Shown here one piece after another: positions 1 through 8,836 of a stretch of DNA of 37,095 nucleotides. A program made the translations under genes and the position numbers. Source of the stretch: Bacteroidota bacterium (GTDB lineage Bacteria; Bacteroidota; Bacteroidia; Bacteroidales; F082); the NCBI GenBank assembly GCA_024280235.1, contig JAJRQN010000205.1:1-37095 (forward strand). Reading direction: 5' to 3'. Position 1 is the first letter of the stretch, and the number at the start of each line of letters is the position of its first letter. The notes beneath the pieces were generated by a model, which ran no database searches, was not told the origin of the DNA, and saw only the letters and a program-made list of their open reading frames with translations.

Positions 1-1
1 C

Positions 2-46
2 GATACTTTTGGAACTTCAATAACAATTTACCCGCTAAAATGGTAG
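2..46 (+). CDS. C-terminal tail of an upstream gene (partial, uncertain)
   Basis: One plus-strand frame is open from the window edge and ends at TAG 44-46, giving the tail [14 protein letters not shown]. The alternating residues and terminal aromatic resemble the last strand of an outer-membrane barrel, but 14 residues cannot settle it. The lolD frame is also open to the window edge, so this could be chance. Confidence 0.25.
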   Translation, partial: DTFGTSITIYPLKW

Positions 47-78
47 TAAAGCCATCCGATTTTATATCTTTGCTGATT

Positions 79-741
79 ATGGTGGTGGCAGAAAATATTC
101 ACAAGTCGTTTGGAAAAGTAGAGGTGCTGAAAGGTATCGACTTGCAGGTAAATGAGCGGGAGATTGTCTCTATTGCCGGTGCTTCCGGTGCAGGCAAGTC
201 CACGTTGCTGCAAATTTTAGGGACGATTGAAAAACAGGATAAGGGCAGGATTATTATTGATAGTGTGGAAGTGAGCCTTTTGAAAGATAAGGCGCTGTCG
301 GCTTTCAGGAACAAAAAGATCGGTTTTGTTTTTCAGTTTCATCACCTGCTGCCCGAGTTTACTGCTTTGGAAAATATTTGCATTCCGGCTTTCATTGCCG
401 GGAAAAGCCGGAAAGAAGCTGAAATACGTGCTTATGAACTGCTGGATTTTATCCATTTGAAAGGGCGTGCCGTGCATAAACCTGCCGAGCTTTCCGGTGG
501 CGAGCAACAACGCATAGCTGTGGCCCGTGCGCTTATGAATAACCCTTCGGTGGTGTTTGCCGATGAGCCTTCGGGAAACCTCGATTCGGCCGCTTCGGAC
601 GACCTGCACCGGCTTTTCCTTGAACTGAGAAAAGATTTCGGACAGACATTCGTCATTGTTACCCACAACAAAGATCTCGCAGCTATGGCCGACCGCCGGT
701 ATTTTATCAAAGACGGAATGATATCCGCAGAAAATATCTGA
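79..741 (+). CDS. lolD: LolD-like ABC transporter ATP-binding protein
   Basis: This is a 220-residue ABC ATPase of the LolD/MacB class. It would power release of lipoproteins from the inner membrane together with LolC/E-type permeases, which are not in this window. Walker A is GASGAGKS (residues 34-41), the Q-loop lies in [10 protein letters not shown], the signature is LSGGEQQR, Walker B is [12 protein letters not shown] and the switch His lies in THNKD. I chose the ATG at 79 because [12 protein letters not shown] matches the usual start of the family. An ATG at 40 in the same frame adds 13 residues that look unlike the family, and the frame stays open to the window edge. A related MacB- or FtsE-type role cannot be excluded from one ATPase. 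The TPR-repeat gene follows after 32 bases. Confidence 0.85.
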   Translation: MVVAENIHKSFGKVEVLKGIDLQVNEREIVSIAGASGAGKSTLLQILGTIEKQDKGRIIIDSVEVSLLKDKALSAFRNKKIGFVFQFHHLLPEFTALENICIPAFIAGKSRKEAEIRAYELLDFIHLKGRAVHKPAELSGGEQQRIAVARALMNNPSVVFADEPSGNLDSAASDDLHRLFLELRKDFGQTFVIVTHNKDLAAMADRRYFIKDGMISAENI

Positions 742-773
742 CACAAAACCACGTTACAGGAATACCATAATAC

Positions 774-3467
774 ATGAGCAACACCATGAGCCGAACGGGA
801 AAGTTTATTTTTTCACTCTTTTTTATCATAATGCTTGGGCTGCTTTTGCCTCCCATCACTACGGCTCAGCAGGCAAAGACTTATCGGGAAGCCATTGCAA
901 AAGGTAACGAACTTTTAAAACAGAAAAAATATATCGATTCCAAAGCTTATTTTCAGATGGCTTTGCGCTACAAAGTGGGGGATACGTATGCTACACAGAA
1001 GATAAAAGAGATCGTTCGGCAACTCAAAGCGGGCGAAAGCCGCGAGGAAACTTATTACAATGTCATTGACAATGCTGATAACTATTACGATAAAGATATG
1101 CTGGAAATGGCCTTGAAAAGTTATAGAAAGGCTCTTACAATCATTCCCAATGATAGTTATGCTTTGGGAAGAATAAAGGAGATACATCGTCAGCAAACCG
1201 TTGAAAGAGACCGCCTTATCGCTTATAACCAGTACTTGAAAACCGGTGATTCTCTGCTGAGCCAAAATCTTTTTAATGCTGCCATTGGCACTTTTGGGAA
1301 AGCGCAAAACCTGTTTCCTAACAAACCGATGGCTTCTGATAAGCTGGTGCTGGCACGGCAAATGCAGCATGACTTTATGAACCGTAAAAAGCAGTCGCAG
1401 AAAGAGATAGAGACTGCCGGGCGATACCTGTTGATAAAAAATTATGCCGATGCTCTGCGGCATTATGAGCTGGCCGACTCACTGGTGCCCGGAAATCCAA
1501 TGGTCGTCAAAAGAATCAACCGGCTGAAACCAGAAGCGAAAACACAGATGGCTTACAATAAAATTGCCAACGAAGCTGACCGCCTTTACATCGCCAAAAG
1601 CTATATGGCTGCTCGTGAGAAATATCAGGAAGCACAGAAACTCCGGCCTGAAAGCAATTATCCTGCCGAAATGATAAGCAAAGTGGATCAGCAGCTTGCA
1701 GGGCAACGTAAGAATCTCGAACAAAATTACCACTCCGCCGTTGCCCTTGCAGACAGCCTTTTCAGGATTAGGGAAATGGAAAATGCCCGCGCCGAATACA
1801 ACCTTGCTCTTAACCTTAAGCCAAACGAAAGCTACCCGAAACAACAATTATCTGCCATTAAAGCCTATTTTGTCCGGCAGCAGCAATTGCTTCAGTCTGA
1901 CTACAAAGCTGTAATCCATAGCGCCGACAGTCTTCTCAACAAGAACGCTTTTCCTGCTGCCCGCGAAAAATATGAGTTGGCGTTGAAGACACGTCCCAAA
2001 GACCCGTATCCAAAACAAAAGCTGACAGAAATTGCTAAAAAACTATCGGCTATTGCCAAACAAAAAGAGCTGGATGCCCAATACCAAACACTCATTGCGG
2101 ATGCAAAGAAGTTACAGGCTGCTGGACAATTCAATCTGGCTATCAATAAATTTCGTCAGGCACAGGAACTCAAAGGTGCGGATGCTTTCAGTGCAAGTCA
2201 GATTGTCAAAATAAATCACTTGCTGGCGCAGATGCAAAAGCAAAAAGAGCGGGATGCTAACTTTGCGAAACAAATTGTTCTCGGGCAACGGCTGTTGCAG
2301 CAAAAACAACTCGAAGAAGCCAAAAAAGCTTTTGCCAACGCTCTTGCCATTAAGCCGGATGAAACACTTCCAATGCAACGTATCCGTGTTATTGACAGTC
2401 TGATACAACAAAAAATCCGACAAGCACAAGTCGAAAAAGAGTATCAGGCTGCAGTCAGGCAAGGCAAACAACTTTATGATCAAAAACAATATGAGAATGC
2501 TCTGGTTAGTTTCAAAAAAGCCCACGGGTTGAAGTCCGAAGATGCCTACTCGGGAAAAATGATTCAAAGTATCGAAACTACGTTGGCAACCATTGCCCGT
2601 GCCAAAGCTTTGCAACAGGCTTATACCGAAAGCAATGCCGAAGCCGACCGTCTATTGAAAGAGCAAAAATATGAGTTGTCGAGAGCACAATATAAAAACA
2701 GCCTGACCATTAAGCCTGACGAAAGCTATCCGAAAAAGCAGATTGCAGATATCAATACGATATTAGTACGGTTAGCCAAAGAAAAAGACCAGCGTTATGC
2801 GGCTTCCCTTTCAAAGGCCGACAATCTTTATAACAGCCGGAAATATCAGGAAGCTGTGAAGTTGTATGTAGAGGCTGCCAGCATTAAACCCGGCGAGCCT
2901 TATCCGGGCGAACAAATTGCAGCCTGTAAAACGTTTATAGCGCAGATAGTGGCCGAACAAACGCAAAAATATAAACAGGCCGTTAAGGAGGCCGACAAAT
3001 TATATGCGGCCAAAGTTTTTGACAAAGCCATAAAGGCATACAAAAAAGCGGAAAAAGCCAAACCTGATGAAACTTATCCGGCGGAAATGATTAAAAAGAT
3101 TACCGATTACATTCAAAAAAATGCCATTGTCGATTTATTAAAACAAAAGACGTTGATAAAAGCCGCCGAAACAAAAATATTGCCTTTCAAAGTGTTACCG
3201 ATAGATGTCCGCAAAAGCAATTATGTCTATGTTAAAGCTCGCAATGTGGATGGAAAATCATTCCGTATCATCTTCACTTATGGCAGAGACAAAACCAAAA
3301 ACGGCGGCTTTGTGGTACAGGTTCCTCCGGGGAAAACGAATCAGGATTTTATTATCCGTGTTGGTGTTCAGTATAAGTGGTTCTCGGACGACAACAACTG
3401 GCTCGGTATTTATCCGGAAAACAATCCCGTTGAGATCAGCCTGGTACGTATTTCAAAAAGCGATTGA
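774..3467 (+). CDS. Secreted TPR-like repeat protein, 13 repeats plus C-terminal domain
   Basis: The 897-residue product starts with a signal peptide (hydrophobic about 11-30, likely cut after A31 before QQ). The body is about 13 helical repeats of roughly 60-65 residues. Each has a TPR-like half (AxxLYxxKxYxxAxxxYxxAxxxKP) followed by a signature such as ESYPKQQL, DPYPKQKL, EPYPGEQI or ETYPAEMI and a long, charged second helix. After about residue 800 comes a different, beta-rich domain of about 95 residues containing YVYVKARNVDGKSF and FVVQVPPGKTNQDF. No catalytic motif is visible. It is probably a periplasmic or surface scaffold, which is inference. It may share a transcript with the ATPase 32 bases upstream. 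A second ATG at residue 5 is an equally possible start. Confidence 0.8.
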   Translation: MSNTMSRTGKFIFSLFFIIMLGLLLPPITTAQQAKTYREAIAKGNELLKQKKYIDSKAYFQMALRYKVGDTYATQKIKEIVRQLKAGESREETYYNVIDNADNYYDKDMLEMALKSYRKALTIIPNDSYALGRIKEIHRQQTVERDRLIAYNQYLKTGDSLLSQNLFNAAIGTFGKAQNLFPNKPMASDKLVLARQMQHDFMNRKKQSQKEIETAGRYLLIKNYADALRHYELADSLVPGNPMVVKRINRLKPEAKTQMAYNKIANEADRLYIAKSYMAAREKYQEAQKLRPESNYPAEMISKVDQQLAGQRKNLEQNYHSAVALADSLFRIREMENARAEYNLALNLKPNESYPKQQLSAIKAYFVRQQQLLQSDYKAVIHSADSLLNKNAFPAAREKYELALKTRPKDPYPKQKLTEIAKKLSAIAKQKELDAQYQTLIADAKKLQAAGQFNLAINKFRQAQELKGADAFSASQIVKINHLLAQMQKQKERDANFAKQIVLGQRLLQQKQLEEAKKAFANALAIKPDETLPMQRIRVIDSLIQQKIRQAQVEKEYQAAVRQGKQLYDQKQYENALVSFKKAHGLKSEDAYSGKMIQSIETTLATIARAKALQQAYTESNAEADRLLKEQKYELSRAQYKNSLTIKPDESYPKKQIADINTILVRLAKEKDQRYAASLSKADNLYNSRKYQEAVKLYVEAASIKPGEPYPGEQIAACKTFIAQIVAEQTQKYKQAVKEADKLYAAKVFDKAIKAYKKAEKAKPDETYPAEMIKKITDYIQKNAIVDLLKQKTLIKAAETKILPFKVLPIDVRKSNYVYVKARNVDGKSFRIIFTYGRDKTKNGGFVVQVPPGKTNQDFIIRVGVQYKWFSDDNNWLGIYPENNPVEISLVRISKSD

Positions 3468-3525
3468 TAAGGGCGATATCCTCCATTTTTTCGTTTTATA
3501 CAATCACGTTTTGCTGTGTTTACGC

Positions 3526-4215
3526 TTACAAACCTGTTCCCGGAAACAGCCATATCAGAACGACGATAACGATTAATGCAGGAAGCATATTGACGACTTT
3601 GATTTTCTTTATATCGAGAATATCTATTCCCAGTCCTAACAGTAAAATGCCTCCCACAGCCGAAAGTTCTGTAATCATTATTGCTGGAAAAAAGTTTCCA
3701 AGCCACATGGCGAGTAGTGTTATGCCTCCCTGAAAAATGAGCAATGGTATGGCCGAAAAGAGAACGCCAATACCTAACCCTGAGGCCAGAGCGATGGACG
3801 AAACGCCATCCATAAGCGACTTAATATAAAGCAAATGCGCATCACCTGTCATCCCTTCCTGAATGGCTCCGAGAATGGTGAGTGAACCCATACAATAAAG
3901 CAGGAAGGCAGTAAGCAGCCCATCCGAAAATCGTTCGTTCGTACTTTTAAAACGTTTCTTCAACTTTTCAGCCATCTTTTCCAGCCCACGGTCCAAATGA
4001 AGACTTTCGCCAATAATTGCACCGATAATCAGGCTGAAGACCATCTGTAATACGTGCGTGGACTTTATGGCCATGGAAAACCCCAGATAAAGGGTGAAAA
4101 GGCCGATAACCTGAAAAAATATCTTTATAAAACGTTCGGGGAGACGGCTTTTGAATAAGATACCTATCAGACTTCCGGTTATAACCGTTGCTACATTAAC
4201 CAATGTTCCTATCAT
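3526..4215 (-). CDS. DUF554 family membrane protein
   Basis: This 229-residue, strongly hydrophobic protein has several membrane helices and starts MIGTLVNVATVITGSLIGIL, the typical opening of the DUF554 (YqgA/YdfK) family. The conserved small-residue and acidic patch GAIIGESLHLDRGLEK lies near residues 66-81. The family is an uncharacterised inner-membrane group, so no substrate can be named. Its start lies 6 bases after the stop of the channel gene on the same strand, so they are probably co-transcribed. It converges on the TPR-repeat gene with 58 bases between them and no obvious terminator hairpin. Confidence 0.88.
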   Translation of the reverse strand: MIGTLVNVATVITGSLIGILFKSRLPERFIKIFFQVIGLFTLYLGFSMAIKSTHVLQMVFSLIIGAIIGESLHLDRGLEKMAEKLKKRFKSTNERFSDGLLTAFLLYCMGSLTILGAIQEGMTGDAHLLYIKSLMDGVSSIALASGLGIGVLFSAIPLLIFQGGITLLAMWLGNFFPAIMITELSAVGGILLLGLGIDILDIKKIKVVNMLPALIVIVVLIWLFPGTGL

Positions 4216-4221
4216 AGCTTT

Positions 4222-5508
4222 TTAACTATTTTGGTTTTTTCCAGTTAGTCTGGCAAAGTCTCCGCTTTTCGGAAACTGGTAAACACGCAACCCGAATTCG
4301 GGCAAGACCGCCAGCACCAAATCAAAAATGTCCGCCTGAATGTCTTCGTAAACAGCCCATGCTGTCGTATTGGTAAAAACATAAATCTCAATGGGAATTC
4401 CTTTCTCGGAAGGAGGCAGATGCCGTACCAGAAAAGTCATGTCGTTGCGAATATCTTCACGATTGCTGAGATAGGCTTTCAGATAAGCTCTGAAAATGCC
4501 GAGGTTGGTTTGGCGGCGACCATTAACCACAACTTCCGGATCGACCTTGTATTTTTTATTGAAAGCTTCAATTTCTTTTTCCTTTTTTTCCAGATAGGGC
4601 ACAAGCACTTTGATCTTTCGAAATTTTGTTAGTTCCTCCTCACTTGCAAAATGGACGCTGTCCATATCAATATAAATTGCACGTTTGATACGTCTTCCTC
4701 CTGATTCCTCCATGCCGCGCCAGTTTTGAAACGAATTACTCACTAAGCTGTAAGTGGGAACAGTAACAATCGTTTTGTCCCAGTTTTGCACTTTAACGGT
4801 CGTCAGGTTAATTTCGAGCACGGTTCCATCAGCATGATATTGCGGCATGCTAATCCAGTCGCCAATGCGTATCATCTTATTGAAAGTCAACTGTAACCCG
4901 CCAACAAATCCGAGAATGGGATCACGAAAAATCAACATTAAAACCGCAGATAATGTTCCCAGACTTATGAAAAGGGAACTTAGATCGCGGTGGAAAAGTG
5001 TGGCAATGGCAAAAAGGGCGCCAAAAAGATAAACAATAATTTTTATGATTTGCATCAGACCTTTGATGGGATGGTCTTTGGAAAATTCAAATCGGTCGTA
5101 ATAGTCGTTTAGCGTGGACAAAATGCTGTCAACTATCAACACTATAATCAACACAAAGGCTACCTCCAAAACTCTGCGTATAACGCTTATTATTAACGGA
5201 ATGGCAAAAATGCTGTCCTGTATGAAATAATACAGGATTAGGGTGGGTACAAGGTAAGATATGCGGCGGAAGAGGCGATGTTTGATCAGCAGGTCATCAA
5301 ACTGGTTCTTTGATCGACGAAAAACGGGGATCAGAATTCTTTTCATTACACTCCATGTCAACCTGAAAATCAGATAAGAGATGAAAAACAGCAGCAAAAG
5401 AGAAATGATCTCTCCGGTGATACTCGCCCAATCTTTGATCAGGCCTGTTTTTTCAAAAATATTAATGAGATAGTCTGTAAAATGCTTTAGGTATTGGTCC
5501 ATAAACAA
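4222..5508 (-). CDS. ybdG: YbdG-type mechanosensitive ion channel (MscS superfamily)
   Basis: The 428-residue product has several N-terminal membrane helices, then the MscS pore and beta domain. The segment RDPILGFVGGLQLTFNKMIR leads into IGDWISMPQYHADGTVLEIN, then LTTVKVQNWDKTIVTVPTYS and NWRGMEESGGRRIKRAIYID. These match the YbdG (MscM) branch more closely than small MscS. It would release osmolytes from the inner membrane under hypo-osmotic stress. It sits between an unknown gene (8-base gap upstream) and DUF554 (6-base gap downstream), which points to one transcript. A second Met at residue 3 is an alternative start. Confidence 0.9.
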   Translation of the reverse strand: MFMDQYLKHFTDYLINIFEKTGLIKDWASITGEIISLLLLFFISYLIFRLTWSVMKRILIPVFRRSKNQFDDLLIKHRLFRRISYLVPTLILYYFIQDSIFAIPLIISVIRRVLEVAFVLIIVLIVDSILSTLNDYYDRFEFSKDHPIKGLMQIIKIIVYLFGALFAIATLFHRDLSSLFISLGTLSAVLMLIFRDPILGFVGGLQLTFNKMIRIGDWISMPQYHADGTVLEINLTTVKVQNWDKTIVTVPTYSLVSNSFQNWRGMEESGGRRIKRAIYIDMDSVHFASEEELTKFRKIKVLVPYLEKKEKEIEAFNKKYKVDPEVVVNGRRQTNLGIFRAYLKAYLSNREDIRNDMTFLVRHLPPSEKGIPIEIYVFTNTTAWAVYEDIQADIFDLVLAVLPEFGLRVYQFPKSGDFARLTGKNQNS

Positions 5509-5516
5509 TTGATTAT

Positions 5517-6221
5517 CTATAATTTGGAAATGTGTTCAAGATATTTTTCACGGATATAAGTCAATTTGCCGAGACGGAAATTTTTGTCAAAAATACGCAA
5601 AAAGTCATATATTCCTTCTTCTTCATAAACATGGCCAATGGCGGCATCAAATTGATTGTCTTCGGTGTTGTATTTTATTTCCATGGTTATTTTCTCAAAG
5701 GTATTCCACTGCAAAGAGCATGGGATATGCAGATAAGAAAACCGTTTTTCGTTCATATCCTGAAAGACGCCTTCCACTGCCTCTTTCATGGCAAAAAACT
5801 TCCTGACTTTGATGAGGGAGTTAAACTCCGGCAGCTTTCTACGTTTCATAAATTCAATGTCATACGAACGAAACGACTCCACAAGTTCGGGAAGATGCAG
5901 AGGACTTAATTTCTTCAGTCGAATGACTTGTACCACCTTGTTACTCAATGTAATAGTTCCGGGAGCGCCGTCAAAATCATACGGGAACTTTTTTCTGATT
6001 TCCATGATTCCCCGGATGATCTTATCGTCGTTGTAGGTCTGTTTTAAAACGAGATAAACGGCATCGGGGCCGCTTGATGCCGGAATGACAGTGCCATGAT
6101 AACCCGGAAACGGATCAGCCGATTCTAGTAATGTAATTTTACAGTCAGAAAGACGCTCAATGGGGATAAGGTTTTCCTTTTTGGAAATAATTCCGATGGA
6201 ACGGATGACTTGTTTTCGCAT
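5517..6221 (-). CDS. Hypothetical protein upstream of the YbdG channel
   Basis: I do not recognise this 234-residue protein. It is soluble-looking, with no signal peptide or membrane helix. It begins MRKQVIRSIGIISKKENLIP, has a middle segment YDFDGAPGTITLSNKVVQVI that looks beta-rich, and ends in a charged, aromatic-rich region (DFLRIFDKNFRLGKLTYIRE). No nucleotide-binding, metal-binding or catalytic motif stands out. The ORF is long, in a tight operon-like array with the channel gene 8 bases downstream, and codon use resembles its neighbours, so it is very likely real. The association with a mechanosensitive channel is only positional. Confidence 0.75.
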   Translation of the reverse strand: MRKQVIRSIGIISKKENLIPIERLSDCKITLLESADPFPGYHGTVIPASSGPDAVYLVLKQTYNDDKIIRGIMEIRKKFPYDFDGAPGTITLSNKVVQVIRLKKLSPLHLPELVESFRSYDIEFMKRRKLPEFNSLIKVRKFFAMKEAVEGVFQDMNEKRFSYLHIPCSLQWNTFEKITMEIKYNTEDNQFDAAIGHVYEEEGIYDFLRIFDKNFRLGKLTYIREKYLEHISKL

Positions 6222-6269
6222 AGTTTCTGATTTTTAGAAAGTGGGTGGCTAATATAGGAATTTATCCTG

Positions 6270-6869
6270 TTAGCTTGTTGGTTTTTTAAGAATAAAGAAA
6301 AATTCACGCTTTTCCCGCGGCTTGATGGAATTAAAGGCTACTTCAAAGGTTTTAATTTGGAATAGATTGAAAAACAATGTGTTGTACTCGTTGTGGGAAC
6401 CACCAAAAGGAGGGTAGTTGTGATGAAATTCGTGGTTGAAAAGTAGTCCTGCAAACTTTCCACCAGGGTTCAGCAGATGATAGACCTGCCTTGCGTAATC
6501 TTTCCGTCGGTTTCTCGGGATAGAACTAAAAAATGTTTGTTCTACAATCATGTCGAAGCCTCCTTCGAGTGTAAAGAAGTATCCCAGTAACATTTGCTCC
6601 TGCTGAAATTTTGGATTCCGTTTCAGGAAAGCTTTGTGCGCCAGTGGAGAGAAATCGTGGTAAAATACATTCCTGAATCCCTGCGAAAACAGATATTCGG
6701 CCTCCCAGCCACTGCCCGATCCGGGTATCAGAATTTTAATTGATCTGTCCTCCAACTGGTCAAAATATTTCTTCAATGGCGTGGAGACATAACCCACATC
6801 CCAACCAAGCTGATTCTCTTTGAAAAACCGGTTCCAGTATTCCGGAGGATATTTGTAATTTGTTGTCAT
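6270..6869 (-). CDS. SAM-dependent methyltransferase, thiopurine methyltransferase (TPMT) family
   Basis: The 199-residue product has the TPMT-family class I methyltransferase layout. It has an N-terminal PPEYWNRFFKENQLGWDVGY motif, the SAM-binding loop ILIPGSGSGWEAEYL at about residues 46-60, a motif IV region VEQTFFSSIPRNRRKDY and the post-loop LNPGGKFAGLLF. Bacterial members methylate small thiol, halide, selenium or tellurium compounds, and the substrate here cannot be read from sequence. It starts the minus-strand run ahead of the unknown gene (48-base gap). Confidence 0.88.
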   Translation of the reverse strand: MTTNYKYPPEYWNRFFKENQLGWDVGYVSTPLKKYFDQLEDRSIKILIPGSGSGWEAEYLFSQGFRNVFYHDFSPLAHKAFLKRNPKFQQEQMLLGYFFTLEGGFDMIVEQTFFSSIPRNRRKDYARQVYHLLNPGGKFAGLLFNHEFHHNYPPFGGSHNEYNTLFFNLFQIKTFEVAFNSIKPREKREFFFILKKPTS

Positions 6870-7049
6870 AATCCAAATTCTTGAATATGCTTTTGTGTTT
6901 TGACTTTTTATATTATGACGAAAACTTTATGAATAGATTAGGCTAAAATACAGCATTAATCAAAAAAGTTGATAATTACAGGCTGTTTTTTGGAACACAG
7001 TTATTTTTGTATTGCCGAATAAAAAGCAGTTGTACCAAGGCCGGATTTA
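6870..7049. other. AT-rich intergenic spacer
   Basis: This 180-base spacer lies between the methyltransferase start and the peptidase stop, both on the minus strand. It holds a perfect plus-strand -7 box, TATTTTTG at 7002-7009, but no sense gene follows it. I see no hairpin terminator for the peptidase gene. Confidence 0.5.
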
Positions 7050-8444
7050 TTACTCTTCCGGAGCAAAAACAGGATCCCACGGTGGGAGCAACACAGCTTT
7101 GCTTTTGAGAATTTTCAACACATTCGGGGAGATATATTTTTTGTTAATTACCAACCGGAACATGTAGTTATCGAACCAGTCGTCTGTGGCAGTCAGGAAT
7201 CCGTGATTCCCTTTATCAGCGCCCCAGCTGTTTTCGATGAGCCATTTATCCGGTTTACCATCCGGAAGTAAATTAACTCCTGTCAAAGCCATGCCGTGGG
7301 TAGATCCGCTATCGAAAGTTTTGATACGTTGCGCTTTATCCATTCCGAAATGTACTCCAAAAAGGTCATTGTAATCGTAAAGTTTAGTATCGAGAAAGCC
7401 ATCTTTAAGGTCAAACTGTTTGCCCACATCACAAGAAAGATACATGGCTTCATTACCAAGAATGGATTTTATGGCGAATTTCTTAATGGTATCGTTGGGC
7501 AAATTGATATATTCCCAGTTACCGCCTTCCACGAGGTTGCGGTCGTATTCCACGTTATAAAGTTTGTAATAAGGCCGCGTGGGGTCGTTCATAAACATCA
7601 CGTAATTATCCACATTTACGCCTACTACTTCTTTGAAAAATGATTGTGGCGTGTATTTCTTCGGCTGGCTGATGTTTCCATCTTTGTCTTTGTACTGCCA
7701 TGTAAATTCCTGTGGCGGTTCACCAAGATTTAATACCAGTATGCGGTAAACTTTTGAGAGCATGGCTATTTTCCGGCTTGTAATTTCTTTTTTTGAAGCT
7801 TTGTCAGCAATCATTTTACGCAGCACGAGACCATCTTCACGCAGCTTGCGGCGCAAGAGCCGCGACATCATGGCGGTATGGTTACTTTGATAGGTTTCCG
7901 GCATGGCCGAAGCAGGAACAAGTCCATATTTTTTTACCAGGTCGTTAAATGTTGCCCATTGTCCTCCATCGCCTATGGGATTGTGAAACAGCCAGTTTAC
8001 CATCCTGCTGTCCATAGGTTCTTTGGCTGTGGAAAGGGCAATCTCCATGAAGAGATTGGCTTTTTCAAACTGGTCCCAGAAGAAATTGTAATTTTCTGAG
8101 AACTCGAAATTTGGCAAATGATATTTTTCTGTAACTATCGGACGTAATGTGTTTAGCGAAGTGAAAAGCCAGCATCGTCCCGATGATTTTTGGTTAGTGG
8201 TGGCTTTTGTTTTTACACGGTAGTTGAAATAATGGTTCACCTTTCCCTCGTTGCTTCGGTCTTTGGCCAGCTTTTTAATGTCGTTGTGGGTAATGGCATT
8301 TTGCAACGCTCTATCAGTGGAACTGTTTTTAAAAGTGGACATGATCTTATGAATTGTTTTCATGTCCAGTTTTCCGGTTTCGTTTTGGGCGTGCAGGCTC
8401 ATCATGCTTGCCACAGCAAGTGTCAGGAGTAAGATTTTTTTCAT
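7050..8444 (-). CDS. Secreted C1 peptidase, bleomycin hydrolase / PepC family
   Basis: This is a 464-residue papain-like cysteine peptidase of the bleomycin hydrolase/PepC family. Residues 1-19 form a signal peptide (MKKILLLTLAVASMMSLHA before QNE), so it should act outside the cytoplasm, unlike the classic cytosolic PepC. The oxyanion Gln and nucleophile lie in NQKSSGRCWLF (Q85, C91), the catalytic His in STHGMALTG (about 385) and the Asn in ENSWGADKG (about 405). The C-terminus reads PPWDPVFAPEE. In characterised members the C-terminal residues enter the active site and set aminopeptidase activity, so this altered tail may change specificity. It is last in a run with the SUI1 gene 47 bases upstream. 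Confidence 0.92.
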   Translation of the reverse strand: MKKILLLTLAVASMMSLHAQNETGKLDMKTIHKIMSTFKNSSTDRALQNAITHNDIKKLAKDRSNEGKVNHYFNYRVKTKATTNQKSSGRCWLFTSLNTLRPIVTEKYHLPNFEFSENYNFFWDQFEKANLFMEIALSTAKEPMDSRMVNWLFHNPIGDGGQWATFNDLVKKYGLVPASAMPETYQSNHTAMMSRLLRRKLREDGLVLRKMIADKASKKEITSRKIAMLSKVYRILVLNLGEPPQEFTWQYKDKDGNISQPKKYTPQSFFKEVVGVNVDNYVMFMNDPTRPYYKLYNVEYDRNLVEGGNWEYINLPNDTIKKFAIKSILGNEAMYLSCDVGKQFDLKDGFLDTKLYDYNDLFGVHFGMDKAQRIKTFDSGSTHGMALTGVNLLPDGKPDKWLIENSWGADKGNHGFLTATDDWFDNYMFRLVINKKYISPNVLKILKSKAVLLPPWDPVFAPEE

Positions 8445-8491
8445 GGTTTTTATTTTTTATTTAGGTTCAACTTCAGATATTTCGGAGCGCT

Positions 8492-8836
8492 TCATCCTCC
8501 GCGCAACTTTACATTATAGCCTTCTTTCTCAAGAATATTTTTGACTTTTTCACGAAAGTCACCTTGGATTAACACTTCGCCATCTTTCACAGAACCACCT
8601 GAACCACAGGCGCTTTTAAGCCTTTTCCCAAGACTTTTCAGGTCATCATCATTTCCTGCAAAACCTGTTATCAGGGTTACTCTTTTCCCTTTGCGTTGCT
8701 TCTTGTCCAGCGAAAGGTATAGCTTTTGTTGCGATGGCGGTAACGTTACGGTTTCTTCATATTCATCCTCGTATCGATAATCTGGATTTGTAGAATAAAT
8801 AATCTGTGAATTTTTCTTGTTTTTATTTGATGGCAT
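8492..8836 (-). CDS. SUI1 / YciH family translation factor
   Basis: This 114-residue protein has a disordered, charged N-terminal half and a C-terminal SUI1 domain. Visible family features are RVTLITGFAG, LKSLGKRLKSACGSGGSVKD and the terminal EGYNVKLRGG. YciH proteins are bacterial relatives of eukaryotic eIF1 and are thought to influence initiation fidelity on the 30S subunit. The start ATG lies inside the end of the lipid kinase gene (14-base overlap in another frame), so translation is likely coupled. Confidence 0.92.
   Translation of the reverse strand: MPSNKNKKNSQIIYSTNPDYRYEDEYEETVTLPPSQQKLYLSLDKKQRKGKRVTLITGFAGNDDDLKSLGKRLKSACGSGGSVKDGEVLIQGDFREKVKNILEKEGYNVKLRGG

Noticed and set aside
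217-744. Long minus-strand frame opposite lolD
   Set aside because: It is a shadow of the ABC ATPase coding sequence, which carries all ABC motifs on the plus strand.
7002-7009. Plus-strand promoter box TATTTTTG
   Set aside because: It is a perfect -7 box, but no plus-strand gene follows and the -33 spacing is wrong. It would only give antisense RNA to the peptidase gene, so I do not call it.
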